From positions 1-64,000 of the forward strand of contig JACPQY010000080.1 in NCBI GenBank assembly GCA_016190245.1: a stretch of 64,000 bases of DNA. Direction: 5' to 3'. The position numbers and the translations under genes are program-made. This document shows, in pieces, positions 1-11,047 of this stretch (position 1 is its first letter; every line of letters begins with the position of its first letter). Origin of the DNA: Nitrospirota bacterium. GTDB lineage: Bacteria; JACPQY01. The notes beneath the pieces were generated by a model. It did not search any database and was not told the origin of the DNA. It saw nothing but the letters and a program-made list of their open reading frames with translations.

Positions 1-2
1 AT

Positions 3-224
3 CACGTCTGCGTCGTCTGGTTGCCCAAGTACAGTCCGAAACTCAACGCCATTGAAGGGCTGTGGGGCTATCTGAAACGAAGCGCGCTCAACAACTACTT
101 CTTCGGTTCGGTGAATCGCTTGGGAGAGGCCATCGTGGAAGTGTTCCATCACCTCAACCGACATCCGCACACCGCCCTCTCCCTCGCGTACCGGATTTCT
201 CATGACTTACGTCAGGTGGCTTAG
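3..224 (+). mobile_element. IS630-family transposase, C-terminal fragment (truncated by window start)
   Basis: Open frame from the window edge, ...VWLPKYSPKLNAIEGLWGYLKRSALNNYFFGSV..., typical IS630 DDE C-terminal signature. Confidence 0.8.
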
Positions 225-330
225 GACAGGCGAAAGGTGAAAGCCAAAAGGTGAATGCCGGGGTGCCGCCCGTCCTCGCCTTGTCCACTTTGACCTTTCG
301 CCTTGAACCTTCGCCCTCTGAGCGACCGCC

Positions 331-1002
331 ATGCTCCCCCTGAGAGACGCGAATCCGACCCGCCGCGTTCCGGTGCTCACGATCGGGCTCGTTGCGGCGA
401 ACGTGCTGGTCTACCTGTACGAGGCCGTTCTGCCGGAGGAGGCGCTCGGATCGTTCGTCCTCCAGTTCGGCGCGATTCCTAGGGAGATAACCCGTTTGAG
501 CAACCTCGCGGGCTCGGGCGGACTCCCGCCCCTTGTGAGCATGGTCACGTCCATGTTTGTGCACGGGGGGCTGGCCCACCTTCTCGGCAACATGCTCTAC
601 CTGTGGATCTTCGGGGACAACGTGGAGGATCGGCTCGGCCGCCCCCGCTTCGTCCTGTTCTACCTGTTGTGCGGGTTGGCGGCGGCCTTGGGGCATGTGG
701 TCTCGGCGCCCGGCTCCGAAGTGCCCATGGTGGGCGCGAGCGGGGCGATCTCCGGCGTGCTGGGGGCTTACGTGCGGCTCTTCCCCCGGGCGCGGGTGAT
801 GACGCTGGTGTTCTTGGGCTGGTACGTGCGCATCGTGCCGCTGCCGGCCGCGTTCGTCCTGGGGGTGTGGTTCGTCATCCAAGTTCTCAACGGCTTGCCT
901 TCCCTTGCATTTGCGAACTTCGGCGGAGTGGCGTGGTTTGCGCACGTGGGAGGGTTCCTGGCTGGATACCTCCTCGTGCGCCGGATGGAGCGGCCGCGGT
1001 GA
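331..1002 (+). CDS. Rhomboid family intramembrane serine protease
   Basis: GASGAISGVLGAY catalytic Ser motif, HGGLAHLLGNMLYLWIFG, C-terminal H in FAHVGGFLAGYLL. Confidence 0.92.
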   Translation: MLPLRDANPTRRVPVLTIGLVAANVLVYLYEAVLPEEALGSFVLQFGAIPREITRLSNLAGSGGLPPLVSMVTSMFVHGGLAHLLGNMLYLWIFGDNVEDRLGRPRFVLFYLLCGLAAALGHVVSAPGSEVPMVGASGAISGVLGAYVRLFPRARVMTLVFLGWYVRIVPLPAAFVLGVWFVIQVLNGLPSLAFANFGGVAWFAHVGGFLAGYLLVRRMERPR

Positions 1003-1058
1003 TTCGGCCGCGAAGGACAGCGACCCCCCCCCGGCAAGCGAGGGGGTGGGGCCGCGCG

Positions 1059-1940
1059 ATGCTATGGTTCCTGGCGGTTGCGTTCGCGGGGGCGCGCATG
1101 GATACGCTGCCGCACCCTTGGGCCTACCCGCTGAAGAGCCCCCTCGACTTGGACCGTTGCTTGAACCCCGGAGAGGTGGTGGAACTTTCTGTGGAAGGGG
1201 GCACACCGGTGGAGGCTTGGGCGGGGGACGGTGTCGTGTCGATTTTCTCCGATCCCACCGGGCGTGTTCGAGCGCTCCTCGCGTTTGATATGGAGTCGCC
1301 GGCCTTTCCACGTGGCTACCAACTCAGCTACCGCGTTCACGGGCGTCTGCTGGAGTTCCGGGGGACGGTGCACGTCTGCCCGCCTTTCCCCCCGGTCGAG
1401 CGAATCCCGCGGTCGGGAGGCCGCTTGGAGCGACTGATGTCCGAGCGGATTCTTCAGGAGAAGGCGAGGTTCGAGGCTCTCTTCCGCGTGGTGCGGCCGG
1501 GATGGGCGTGGTCCCGGCCCTTCTCTCTCCCCGTTCCCGACGAGTTGGTGGTGACGGGTCGGTTCGGAGCGCGGCGGTTTGCAGGCGGGGATGAGCTTTC
1601 GCCCCACACGGGCGTGGACCTTCGCGCGAGATGGGGCACGCCGATCCTGGCGGTTGCCGCAGGTGTCGTCTCACTCGTGGATCGCATGGTGCTGGAGGGC
1701 AACGTGGTTGTGATCGACCACGGCGGCGGACTCCAAACGCTTTACGCCCATCTCGACGAGGTCTGGGTGTCGCCCGGCCGAAAAGTGGTGGCCGGCAGCG
1801 TACTCGGCCTGTCGGGGAAGACCGGTCGTGCACGCGGGGCCCACCTGCACTTCAGCGCGCGCCTCAGGGGGGCGAGGGTGGACCCGCTGTCCGTGCTTCG
1901 ACTCGGCGGCGTGGACACCACGCTCCTCTCGCGCTATTGA
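1059..1940 (+). CDS. M23 family metallopeptidase (LytM-type)
   Basis: HTGVDLRARWGTPILAVAAGVV...YAHLDEVWVSPG...GLSGKTGRARGAHLHF; ATG at 1059 preferred over the long upstream extension in the ORF track. Confidence 0.88.
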   Translation: MLWFLAVAFAGARMDTLPHPWAYPLKSPLDLDRCLNPGEVVELSVEGGTPVEAWAGDGVVSIFSDPTGRVRALLAFDMESPAFPRGYQLSYRVHGRLLEFRGTVHVCPPFPPVERIPRSGGRLERLMSERILQEKARFEALFRVVRPGWAWSRPFSLPVPDELVVTGRFGARRFAGGDELSPHTGVDLRARWGTPILAVAAGVVSLVDRMVLEGNVVVIDHGGGLQTLYAHLDEVWVSPGRKVVAGSVLGLSGKTGRARGAHLHFSARLRGARVDPLSVLRLGGVDTTLLSRY

Positions 1941-1947
1941 AGGGCGG

Positions 1948-3144
1948 ATGGCCAGGGGATTCGCCGCGGCCGTCCTCGTTGGGGCGCTCGGCCTGGGGGC
2001 GTCCGTCGTCGCCGCCCAAGAGGCCCGTGCCGGAGGGGACGTGGGGCTCATCCTCAGCGCCGAGACCGAGGAGGGCGAAGCGCTGAGAGCCCTGGTGGAG
2101 TCCCACCTGCTGGGCCGATTGACCGCGCTGGATGTGCAGGCGCGTGCCGTGCTCCTTCCGACGGTGCTGCCCCGCAGTGGCGAGCCGTTTCCCGAGGAAT
2201 GGATCGAGAAGGCCTGGCTTGCCTACAAGTACTTCAACTTCGACGAGGCCGAACGGAATCTCCTGCGCGCCGAGGCCGCCGCAGCCCGCTTGGAGAGGCC
2301 CGAGGCCGACCGGCGCGCGCTGTTCGACGTGAAAGTCTTTCAGGGGATGCTGGCGCTTGTGCGGCAGGACCGGGAGCGCGCCGCGCGCCTCATGCTCCGC
2401 GCGGCGGAACTCGGCACCGTTGCGTGGCTCGATCCCCTGCGATTCCCGCCCGGCGTGACTGAACTGTTCAACGTCGCCACCGAGCGGCTCCAGCAGGCCC
2501 CCGTGCGCTCCACGCATGTCCTCACGGAGCCGCCAGGCGCCCAGGTGATCGTGGACGGCCGCACGGCAGGAGCGACCCCCCTGACGCTCCCGCTCTATCT
2601 CCATCACGACTATGCGTTGCGCCTGGAGCGGGAGGACACACGACCCCACGTCCAGGTCCTGAGCGTGCCCTTGCCTGACGACACGCTCAAGGTGTACCTG
2701 GGCCCGCGCACCGCCGAGGAGATCATCTCAGTCGGGCTTGCGAAGTTCTATGCGGAGCCCGCGCTTGGGGCCCAGTGGGTGTCGAGGGTGCGGGAGCAGC
2801 TCGGCGTGAGGCGGCTCTACTTGGGTCGCGTCGCGCGTTCCGGCACCGGCTGGCTGCTGGCGTCCGTCTATTTCAGTGAGGCGGGCGGACTCGTTGTCGG
2901 CCGGGGGATCGCACTTGTCGTGGCGGAGGGAGGGGACGCGTTCGCGGCGGCCAACCCCGGGATCGAGGAGATCGTCCATCGGCTTGCGCAAGCGGACGCC
3001 CGCTTCGGGCCGGGTTTCTGGTCGTTCACGCGGAAGCCCTGGTTCTGGGGGGTGGTGATCGGGGTGGCGGCGGCGGGTGGCGCGGCGCCGTTCGTCGCGG
3101 ACGCCTTGAAGGAGGAGACGGTTACGGTTCGAGTGGTGAAGTAG
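1948..3144 (+). CDS. Secreted PEGA-domain protein
   Basis: N-terminal signal peptide (MARGFAAAVLVGALGLGASVVAAQ), PEGA motif THVLTEPPGAQVIVDGRTAGATPLTLPL, C-terminal hydrophobic segment. Confidence 0.7.
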   Translation: MARGFAAAVLVGALGLGASVVAAQEARAGGDVGLILSAETEEGEALRALVESHLLGRLTALDVQARAVLLPTVLPRSGEPFPEEWIEKAWLAYKYFNFDEAERNLLRAEAAAARLERPEADRRALFDVKVFQGMLALVRQDRERAARLMLRAAELGTVAWLDPLRFPPGVTELFNVATERLQQAPVRSTHVLTEPPGAQVIVDGRTAGATPLTLPLYLHHDYALRLEREDTRPHVQVLSVPLPDDTLKVYLGPRTAEEIISVGLAKFYAEPALGAQWVSRVREQLGVRRLYLGRVARSGTGWLLASVYFSEAGGLVVGRGIALVVAEGGDAFAAANPGIEEIVHRLAQADARFGPGFWSFTRKPWFWGVVIGVAAAGGAAPFVADALKEETVTVRVVK

Positions 3145-3191
3145 GGACGCACCGCGCCCGGGTTCGGACGGATAGGAATCCGTCCCTACTT
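3139..3191. repeat. Perfect 11-bp inverted repeat AAGTAGGGACG...CGTCCCTACTT between convergent genes; candidate bidirectional terminator / dispersed palindromic repeat
   Basis: Direct reading; inner GGACGGATAGGAATCCGTCC also pairs; contains both flanking stop codons. Confidence 0.75.
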
Positions 3192-4502
3192 GAGTTGCAG
3201 CTTCTTCACCATCCGCTCGAGGTACTTGCGATCGATCCCGGCCGTGCGGGCGGATTCCGAGATGTTGTAGCCCTTCGCGGACAGGAGCTGAGAGAGATAC
3301 TGGCGCTCGAAGTCCGTCAGAAGCCGCCGCTTGGCATCCTTGAAGGGGACGCTGATGTCCACCCCCGCTGACCGGCGTTCCGTTTCCTTGGGAAAGAAGT
3401 CGCGATGGTCGGGAAGGACGAGCAGCTTTTGCAGACTGTTGCGCAACTCGCGCACGTTCCCCGGCCAAGAGTAGGACTGGAAGAGGGGAATCGTCTCTGC
3501 CGGGAGACGTGACTTCTCGGAAGGGCCCAGATCCTTGAGGATTTTCTCGATGAGGAGAGGCAGGTCCTCGCGTCGCTCGCGAAGCGGCGGCATGTGGACG
3601 CGGATCGTGTTCAGCCGGTAGAACAGGTCGTTTCGGAAGCGCCCCGTGCGGACCTCTTCCTCCAGGTTCCTGTTCGTGGCCGCGAGGAACCGAACATCCA
3701 CCTTGATGGTGGAGGTGCCGCCGATCCGCCGGATCTCCCGTTGCTCCAGCGCCCTCAGGAGCTTGGGCTGGAGTTCCGGGTCCAGCTCTCCGATCTCGTC
3801 GAGAAAGAGCGTGCCGCGGTGCGCCAACTCGAGGGCGCCCATCTTGTCGCCCTGGGCTCCCGTGAACGATCCGCGCATGTGGCCGAAGAGTTCGCTCTCG
3901 GCCAGCGTTTTCGGCACCGATCCGGAATCGAACACCACGAACGGCCCGTCCTTGCGCGGACTGTGCTGGTGCAGCGCCCGCGCCACCAGCTCCTTGCCCG
4001 TGCCGGTCTCACCCTCGATCAACACCGTTATGTCCGTGGGGGCGACGCGCTCGAGGAGTGCAAACACCCGGCGCATGGCCACGCTCGTGCCCGCGAGGTC
4101 TCCGAATGAGGTCCGCTCGCTGAGCGCCACTTCCACTTGATCCTTGAGGGGCTCGAACGTGATCTGAGTCGCCCCCAGCGCGATCGTCGAGTACGGCGGC
4201 ACGTAGGCCTCCCGCACGAGGAACCCTCCCACGCTCGTGCCGTTCGTGCTGCCGAGGTCGAGTAGGAGGTAGCCCCTTGGCGTGAGCCGGATCTCCGCAT
4301 GATGGCGGGAGATCGTCTCGTCCGTCAGGACGACGTTGTTGTCGGAGGCGGTCCCGAGACGGACCACGTCCTTGTCCACCACCACTTTGCGGCCCTTCTC
4401 CGGCCCCCTGAGGAGCCTGAAGAGCAACTTGCGGAAGACGAGCTTCGTGGGCCGCTCGTCCGCGGAGACGAGCTTGGTGACCTCGGGGGCAATCTCGGTC
4501 AT
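3186..4502 (-). CDS. Sigma-54-dependent transcriptional regulator with N-terminal FHA domain
   Basis: FHA (GRKVVVDKDVVRLGTASDNNVVLTDETISRHHAEI), AAA+ GETGTGKELVARALHQHSPR, GSFTGAQGDKMGALELAHRGTLFLDEIGEL, Fis-like C-terminus. Confidence 0.95.
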   Translation of the reverse strand: MTEIAPEVTKLVSADERPTKLVFRKLLFRLLRGPEKGRKVVVDKDVVRLGTASDNNVVLTDETISRHHAEIRLTPRGYLLLDLGSTNGTSVGGFLVREAYVPPYSTIALGATQITFEPLKDQVEVALSERTSFGDLAGTSVAMRRVFALLERVAPTDITVLIEGETGTGKELVARALHQHSPRKDGPFVVFDSGSVPKTLAESELFGHMRGSFTGAQGDKMGALELAHRGTLFLDEIGELDPELQPKLLRALEQREIRRIGGTSTIKVDVRFLAATNRNLEEEVRTGRFRNDLFYRLNTIRVHMPPLRERREDLPLLIEKILKDLGPSEKSRLPAETIPLFQSYSWPGNVRELRNSLQKLLVLPDHRDFFPKETERRSAGVDISVPFKDAKRRLLTDFERQYLSQLLSAKGYNISESARTAGIDRKYLERMVKKLQLK

Positions 4503-4532
4503 GGATTCGTGGCGGTCACGAGGTGGACCATC

Positions 4533-6035
4533 TCAAGGTTCCTCGGACAGGTCAATGACCAGATTGTGGGTCTGGCCGGGACGGACATCGAGCTCGATCT
4601 TTCTCTTCCGCGTCATATAGGGGTTGGTGAGCTCTACGACGTGATGTCCGGCGCTCAGTTTCAGTTTCATGAGCGGAGTGGTGCCGTCGAGCGGCCGGCC
4701 ATCCACGATCACGTGCGCCCAGGGTGTGCTGTTCAGGTTGAGGTAGCCGAAAGCGTCCGGGGTGGGACGGGGCGCAGGCGCCGGCGGGGGTTCGGCGGGC
4801 TGAGGCGTCTCAGTCACCGCGTTCGGGGGCCCGGCTGCGGCGGTCGGAGGAGCGGGCGCGGGCATCTCGTCGGCGGGCGCGGACGCGGCGGCTTCGGGAG
4901 GGTGATGGACGGGAGCGACCGGCTCGGGCCGGCCGGACCGTGTGAGCGCCACCACGGCCGTAGCAATCAGGCCGGCGCCGACGGCGCCTGCGGCCCAAAC
5001 CCAACGCCGGCCCTTTGAGGCGGTCGGCCCGCCCTGGGGCATGACCTTCGTGGGCCGACGCTCCGAATCCGCAGTGGTTCGCGGCGCAACCGTGCGGGTC
5101 TCCGGCGGAAAGAGTCCTTTGAGGAAACGGCCCAGCTTCCGCTCCCATCGCTGGGAGCCGTGCTCGAACAGAAGGCGCTGCAATTGTTCCCCGATCTCGC
5201 CCGCGGTTTGAAACCTCTCGGCGGGCAAGGGCTTAAGGAGGCGACGAAGTGTCTCCGCCAGCGCCGGCGCCATCTTCGGTGACGCCTCAAGGGGGTCGGG
5301 GATGGCCGCGTTCTTCGCCCGCTCCAGAACCAGGAAATCGTTCTCGTCCGCCAGCGGGTTCAGGCCTGTCAACATCTCGTAGAGTGTCAGGCCCAGCGCG
5401 TAGAGATCCGCCCGTGCATCGATCGTTTCGCCCCGCGCCTGCTCAGGCGACATGTAGCTCCACTTGCCCTTGAGAGCAGGCACGGAGGTCTGCGGATGGA
5501 TCGCCACCTTGGCGATGCCGAAGTCGCCCAGCTTCACCTCGCCTTCGTAACTCAGGTAGATATTGGAAGGGCTCACGTCGCGGTGCACGATGTTGAGCAG
5601 GTGCCCCTCCGCATCGCGCTTCTCGTGGGCGTACTCGAGCGCGGCCAGCACCTCGTGAGCCACATAGACGCACAGGGATTCCGGCAGGCGCTCGCCGCGT
5701 CGGGCGAGGGCGCGCAGGACCTGGCCGAGGTCCTGGCCCTCCACGTAGTCCATCACGAGGTAGTACGAGCCGTCCCACTCCCCGTGATCGAACACGGAGA
5801 CGATGTTGCGGTGCGACAGCGCGAAGGCGAGCTTGACCTCCTGCAGGAACATGGCCCTCAGTTGGGGGTCCTCGGCCCACTGCGGGAGAATCTTTTTCAG
5901 GGCGACCGTTTTTTCCGCGCCGTCGCTGGTGACGAGGCGCGCCTTGTACACCTCGGCCATTCCGCCCAGTCCGATCCGTTCGAGGACCTCGTATCGGCCG
6001 ATCTGGTGCGGCGCGTCCGAGGGCAGGGCGCTCAT
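4533..6035 (-). CDS. Serine/threonine protein kinase with C-terminal PEGA-like domain
   Basis: IGRYEVLERIGLGGMAEVYKARL, NIVHRDVSPSNIYLS, KLGDFGIAK, SYMSPEQARGE; single TM; C-term LNLNSTPWAHVIVDGRPLDGTTPLMKLKL. Confidence 0.95.
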   Translation of the reverse strand: MSALPSDAPHQIGRYEVLERIGLGGMAEVYKARLVTSDGAEKTVALKKILPQWAEDPQLRAMFLQEVKLAFALSHRNIVSVFDHGEWDGSYYLVMDYVEGQDLGQVLRALARRGERLPESLCVYVAHEVLAALEYAHEKRDAEGHLLNIVHRDVSPSNIYLSYEGEVKLGDFGIAKVAIHPQTSVPALKGKWSYMSPEQARGETIDARADLYALGLTLYEMLTGLNPLADENDFLVLERAKNAAIPDPLEASPKMAPALAETLRRLLKPLPAERFQTAGEIGEQLQRLLFEHGSQRWERKLGRFLKGLFPPETRTVAPRTTADSERRPTKVMPQGGPTASKGRRWVWAAGAVGAGLIATAVVALTRSGRPEPVAPVHHPPEAAASAPADEMPAPAPPTAAAGPPNAVTETPQPAEPPPAPAPRPTPDAFGYLNLNSTPWAHVIVDGRPLDGTTPLMKLKLSAGHHVVELTNPYMTRKRKIELDVRPGQTHNLVIDLSEEP

Positions 6036-6135
6036 GGGGGCGGGGTCAGTCCGCGCGGCCGTCGTGCGGGGCGCGTGCGGAAGGTGTTTGCATGTCGGAC
6101 CGCGACCAGTCTAGCATGCGCGTGGGGGGCCTTCA

Positions 6136-6498
6136 ATGAATGTCTTGGACCATCCGATCACCGTCGTGCGCAGCGGCCTCCGCTGGAGGCTTGTCGGCGC
6201 GGTCTCGCGCGCCTTCGTGCCCGGCCGGGTGGCCGTGACCATCGCCCGTCGGGTGTATGCCTACAGGTGGCCGTTGCCGCCGGGGGTGATGGAGCACGAA
6301 TGTGTCCACGTCCGCCAGTTCGAACGTGAACGCTACCTGATGTGGATCCGGTACGTTCGCTCGTTCCTTGCCGGTTGGATCCGGACGCGAAGCCGTCAGC
6401 GCGCGTATGCGGAAAACCCTTATGAAGTGGAAGCGTGCGAACGCGCCGACCAGATCGCCGCGGCGAGTCGTGTGGTCGAAGTCGATGATCGATCCTGA
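6136..6498 (+). CDS. Small putative metallopeptidase-like protein (HExxH)
   Basis: MEHECVHVRQFERERY plus downstream AYAENPYEVEA acidic motif. Confidence 0.5.
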   Translation: MNVLDHPITVVRSGLRWRLVGAVSRAFVPGRVAVTIARRVYAYRWPLPPGVMEHECVHVRQFERERYLMWIRYVRSFLAGWIRTRSRQRAYAENPYEVEACERADQIAAASRVVEVDDRS

Positions 6499-6539
6499 GT
6501 GACGCGAGGTGCCAAAGCCTGTCGGTCCGACCAGCCGCC

Positions 6540-7721
6540 CTATCGGCCGCGCAGGGCGGGGCGCGGCCCCGAGCGCAGTTCCGATTCGGATTCGGAAGAG
6601 TGCATGGGACGCGGGCGGGTGCCGAGCGTGCGAAGGAATGCCACGAGATCCCAGCGGTCCCGGTCGCTCAGGTGGTCCTTCCAGGGCGGCATGACGGGAC
6701 GGCGACCGTAGGTGATGACGTCGTACCAGTCCTGATCGGTCTCCATGACGATCCACATGGGGTCCGTCAGGTCGGCGGGCCGGCGCGGAAGGTCCGCCGC
6801 CGCGGGCCCTTGTCCGTTGCCCTCGGGACCATGGCAGGTGACACACAGCTCGGCGAACAGCTCCGCCCCGTGCTCCGGTGAGGGGCGTTCCGTGGGGTAG
6901 GTGATGAAAAGCGACTGCTCGTCGTCGTCGGGAGCCGCCGCGGCGAGGACGAGTTCGGTCCCGTACGCGGTGAAAAACCCGAGCAGCAGACCGCCCATGA
7001 CCCATTCGTGCGCCCCGCGGTGGCGACCGAGGTGGAGAAGCTCGCCCACGACGTACAGGATCGAACCGCTCGCCATGGCCAGAAAGACGAGTTGGGCGAG
7101 CGGGCTGGAGACGCGCAGTCCCAGGAGCGTGCCGAACATCGTGGGGAGGCCGCCGATGCAGCCGAGGAGCGCCACGTAGCGGATGGAGGGCTTTGTCCCG
7201 CCCAGCGGGCCGGCGATTCCGAAACCCTCCGTCGCGTTGTGCAAGGCGAAGCCGACGATGAGGAGTTGCGCGAGCGCCATCGCTCCCGAGGCGTAGGCCG
7301 CGCCGATGGCGAGACCCTCGCTGAGGTTGTGCAGCCCTATGCCCGTGGCGACCATGAGGGCGAGGTGTTGCGCCCGGCGATCCGCGGGGACCTCCTCGTC
7401 CTTGGCGTTCTTGATGAAGCGCCGGTCGAACCACACCAGTGCCCAGAATCCACCTGCGATGCCGACGACGAGTGGGACGAACAGCTCCAAGGCGAGGGGG
7501 AGCGAGATCTTTCCGAGGCGCGCCGCCCCGACGATCACTTCGCCCTGCTCCAGCACTTGCGCGCCGATCTCGATGAGAAGGTACACAAGGACGCCAACCG
7601 AGAAGGCCGTGAGCAAGCTGCGCAGGCGCGCGTGGGCACCGCCCAGGAAGGCCACGGGAAGGCCGAGAAAAATCGTCCCGCCGGCTACGAGGGCGAGGAG
7701 AAGGGCGTTCAGGTCGTTCAT
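6540..7721 (-). CDS. ZIP family metal transporter fused to C-terminal c-type cytochrome domain
   Basis: ZIP signatures GIGLHNLSEGLAIG and ALHNATEGFGIAGP; C-terminal heme motif ELCVTCHGPEGNGQGPAA and distal PVMPPWKDHLSDRDRWDLVAFLRTL; one uninterrupted ORF. Confidence 0.88.
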   Translation of the reverse strand: MNDLNALLLALVAGGTIFLGLPVAFLGGAHARLRSLLTAFSVGVLVYLLIEIGAQVLEQGEVIVGAARLGKISLPLALELFVPLVVGIAGGFWALVWFDRRFIKNAKDEEVPADRRAQHLALMVATGIGLHNLSEGLAIGAAYASGAMALAQLLIVGFALHNATEGFGIAGPLGGTKPSIRYVALLGCIGGLPTMFGTLLGLRVSSPLAQLVFLAMASGSILYVVGELLHLGRHRGAHEWVMGGLLLGFFTAYGTELVLAAAAPDDDEQSLFITYPTERPSPEHGAELFAELCVTCHGPEGNGQGPAAADLPRRPADLTDPMWIVMETDQDWYDVITYGRRPVMPPWKDHLSDRDRWDLVAFLRTLGTRPRPMHSSESESELRSGPRPALRGR

Positions 7722-7900
7722 CGGGGGTTCCCAGAAGTGAGAATGAAAATCATCATCGTAGCTCGGCCATCCATGGCGTGCCGAGCGTACGGGCGCGGGC
7801 CGGCGATGTCAAGCGAGGATGTGTTGACAGACCGCCTCGCGTTGCTACGATTGCGCTGCAACCGGAGCCTCGGGAGGGCTTTCGGGCATAGGAGGTCACC

Positions 7901-9046
<1,146 letters not shown>

Positions 9047-9148
9047 GGCTCCCGGCGGAATCGCCTCCGCTTTCCTGCCGGACTTGCTCGCCGCAAGAGC
9101 CCCTGCGGCATTCCGAGGGCCAGTGTGTTATGATACACCGTCCCTGTC

Positions 9149-11023
9149 ATGAACGTGAAAACGCCGAAGATGTCGAGCCGCACGCTGGCCTTCTGGCTCG
9201 TCCTCATCGTGTTGGGCCTTCTCGGCTACAACATCATGAACCTGGCCCACCGGATCGACCGGGAGATCGGCTATTCTGAATTCATAGATCAGGTTGAGTC
9301 CGGCCTCGTCAAGGAGGTGATCATCCGGGGCAACGAGATCCAGGGCGTACAACAGGACGGGACCGGCGTGTTCCGCACCTACGCGCCCGACGACCCTTCC
9401 CTGATCGAGCTCCTGAAGGCAAAGAAGGTTGCGATCAAGGTCAAGGCGGTCGAACGTGAGGGGTGGTTTTCGGGCGTCCTTCTGACGTGGCTGCCGATCC
9501 TTTTCGTAGTCGCGCTGTGGGTCTTTTTCATGCGCCAGGTTCAGGTGGGGGGGGGGAAGGCGATGTCCTTTGGCAAGAGCCGCGCCCGGCTGATCGCGGA
9601 CACCCAGCGCAAGATCACCTTTGCGGATGTGGCCGGCATCGACGAGGCAAAGATGGAGTTGGAAGAGATCATCCAGTTTCTGAAGGACCCGAAGCGCTTC
9701 ACCAAGCTGGGCGGCCGGATCCCGAAGGGTGTGTTGCTCATCGGGTCGCCGGGCACGGGCAAGACGCTCCTGGCCCGGGCCATCGCCGGCGAGGCGGGCG
9801 TCCCCTTCTTCAGCATCTCGGGATCGGACTTCGTGGAGATGTTCGTGGGCGTCGGCGCCTCGCGTGTGCGAGACCTCTTCATGCAGGGGAAAAAAAATGC
9901 GCCCTGCATCATCTTCATCGATGAGATTGACGCCGTCGGGCGGCACCGCGGCGCGGGGCTCGGCGGCGGGCACGACGAGCGCGAGCAGACGCTCAACCAG
10001 CTTTTGGTGGAGATGGACGGTTTCGAATCCAACGACGGTGTCATCCTGATCGCAGCGACCAACCGGCCCGACGTGCTGGACCCGGCCCTGTTGCGCCCGG
10101 GACGGTTCGACCGGCGGGTGGTGGTCCCCCGGCCGGACCTCAAGGGGCGCCAGGAGATCCTGCGCGTCCACTCCCGGAACAAGCCGCTCGATCCCACGGT
10201 GGATCTCGACAAGATCGCGCGGGGGACGCCGGGTTTCTCCGGTGCCGACCTGGAGAACCTTGTCAATGAGGCCGCCCTTTTGGCCGCGCAGCGGGGGAAG
10301 ACCACCATCCAGCTCGAGGATTTCGAGCAATCGAAGGACAAGGTTCTCATGGGTGTGGAGCGCCGCAGCATGATCGTCACTGAGGGCGAGAAGCGCAACA
10401 CGGCGTACCATGAGGCCGGTCATGCCCTGGTGGCGAAGCTCCTGCCCAATGCGGATCCGGTGCACAAGGTCACGATCATCCCGAGGGGAATGGCCATGGG
10501 GGCGACGCAGCAGCTCCCCGTGGACGACCGCTACACCTACTGGTACGACTATCTCATGGACAACATCACCACCTTGATGGGCGGCCGCGCCGCCGAGGAA
10601 GTGGCGATGGGGCACGTGACCACCGGGGCGGGCAACGACCTCGAGCGGGCCACGGACCTCGCGCGCAAGATGGTGTGCCAGTGGGGGATGAGCGAGAAGC
10701 TCGGCCCCCTCACGTACGGCCTGCGGGATCAGGAAGTTTTTCTGGGCCGCGATTTCCTGCGACAGAAGGAGTACAGCGAGAAGACCGCGATGGAGATCGA
10801 CGACGAGGTCCGGCGGATCGTCAACGAGGCCCATGCGAAGGCGCGTAAGATGCTTTCCGACCATCTCGACAAGCTCCACGTGCTGGCCAAGCGCCTCCTC
10901 GAGAAAGAGGTGGTGGACGCAGCGGAGCTTGAAGAGATCGTCAACGGGAGCAGCGCCCCCGCTGAGCCGGCGCCCCCTGTGTCAGGGGCGGCGGAAGCGG
11001 CCCAAGGGCCCACGGTTCACTGA
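9149..11023 (+). CDS. ftsH: ATP-dependent zinc metalloprotease FtsH
   Basis: [49 protein letters not shown] region, [12 protein letters not shown]. Confidence 0.98.
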   Translation: MNVKTPKMSSRTLAFWLVLIVLGLLGYNIMNLAHRIDREIGYSEFIDQVESGLVKEVIIRGNEIQGVQQDGTGVFRTYAPDDPSLIELLKAKKVAIKVKAVEREGWFSGVLLTWLPILFVVALWVFFMRQVQVGGGKAMSFGKSRARLIADTQRKITFADVAGIDEAKMELEEIIQFLKDPKRFTKLGGRIPKGVLLIGSPGTGKTLLARAIAGEAGVPFFSISGSDFVEMFVGVGASRVRDLFMQGKKNAPCIIFIDEIDAVGRHRGAGLGGGHDEREQTLNQLLVEMDGFESNDGVILIAATNRPDVLDPALLRPGRFDRRVVVPRPDLKGRQEILRVHSRNKPLDPTVDLDKIARGTPGFSGADLENLVNEAALLAAQRGKTTIQLEDFEQSKDKVLMGVERRSMIVTEGEKRNTAYHEAGHALVAKLLPNADPVHKVTIIPRGMAMGATQQLPVDDRYTYWYDYLMDNITTLMGGRAAEEVAMGHVTTGAGNDLERATDLARKMVCQWGMSEKLGPLTYGLRDQEVFLGRDFLRQKEYSEKTAMEIDDEVRRIVNEAHAKARKMLSDHLDKLHVLAKRLLEKEVVDAAELEEIVNGSSAPAEPAPPVSGAAEAAQGPTVH

Positions 11024-11047
11024 GGCTCGGCGGGTGGGGCGGTTGCC

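Noticed and set aside
3186-6035. Kinase plus FHA-sigma54 regulator as a novel signalling system
   Set aside because: Ser/Thr kinase with FHA/sigma-54 regulator neighbours is a known arrangement in several phyla (e.g. myxobacteria); nothing here shows novelty.
9547-9556. Poly-G tracts interpreted as phase-variation switches
   Set aside because: They sit in essential housekeeping genes in the correct frame; no evidence of length variation can be seen from a single sequence.
9128-10879. 583-aa antisense ORF opposite ftsH
   Set aside because: GC-rich shadow ORF with low-complexity Arg/His/Pro/Gly-rich translation; the forward frame is unmistakable FtsH.
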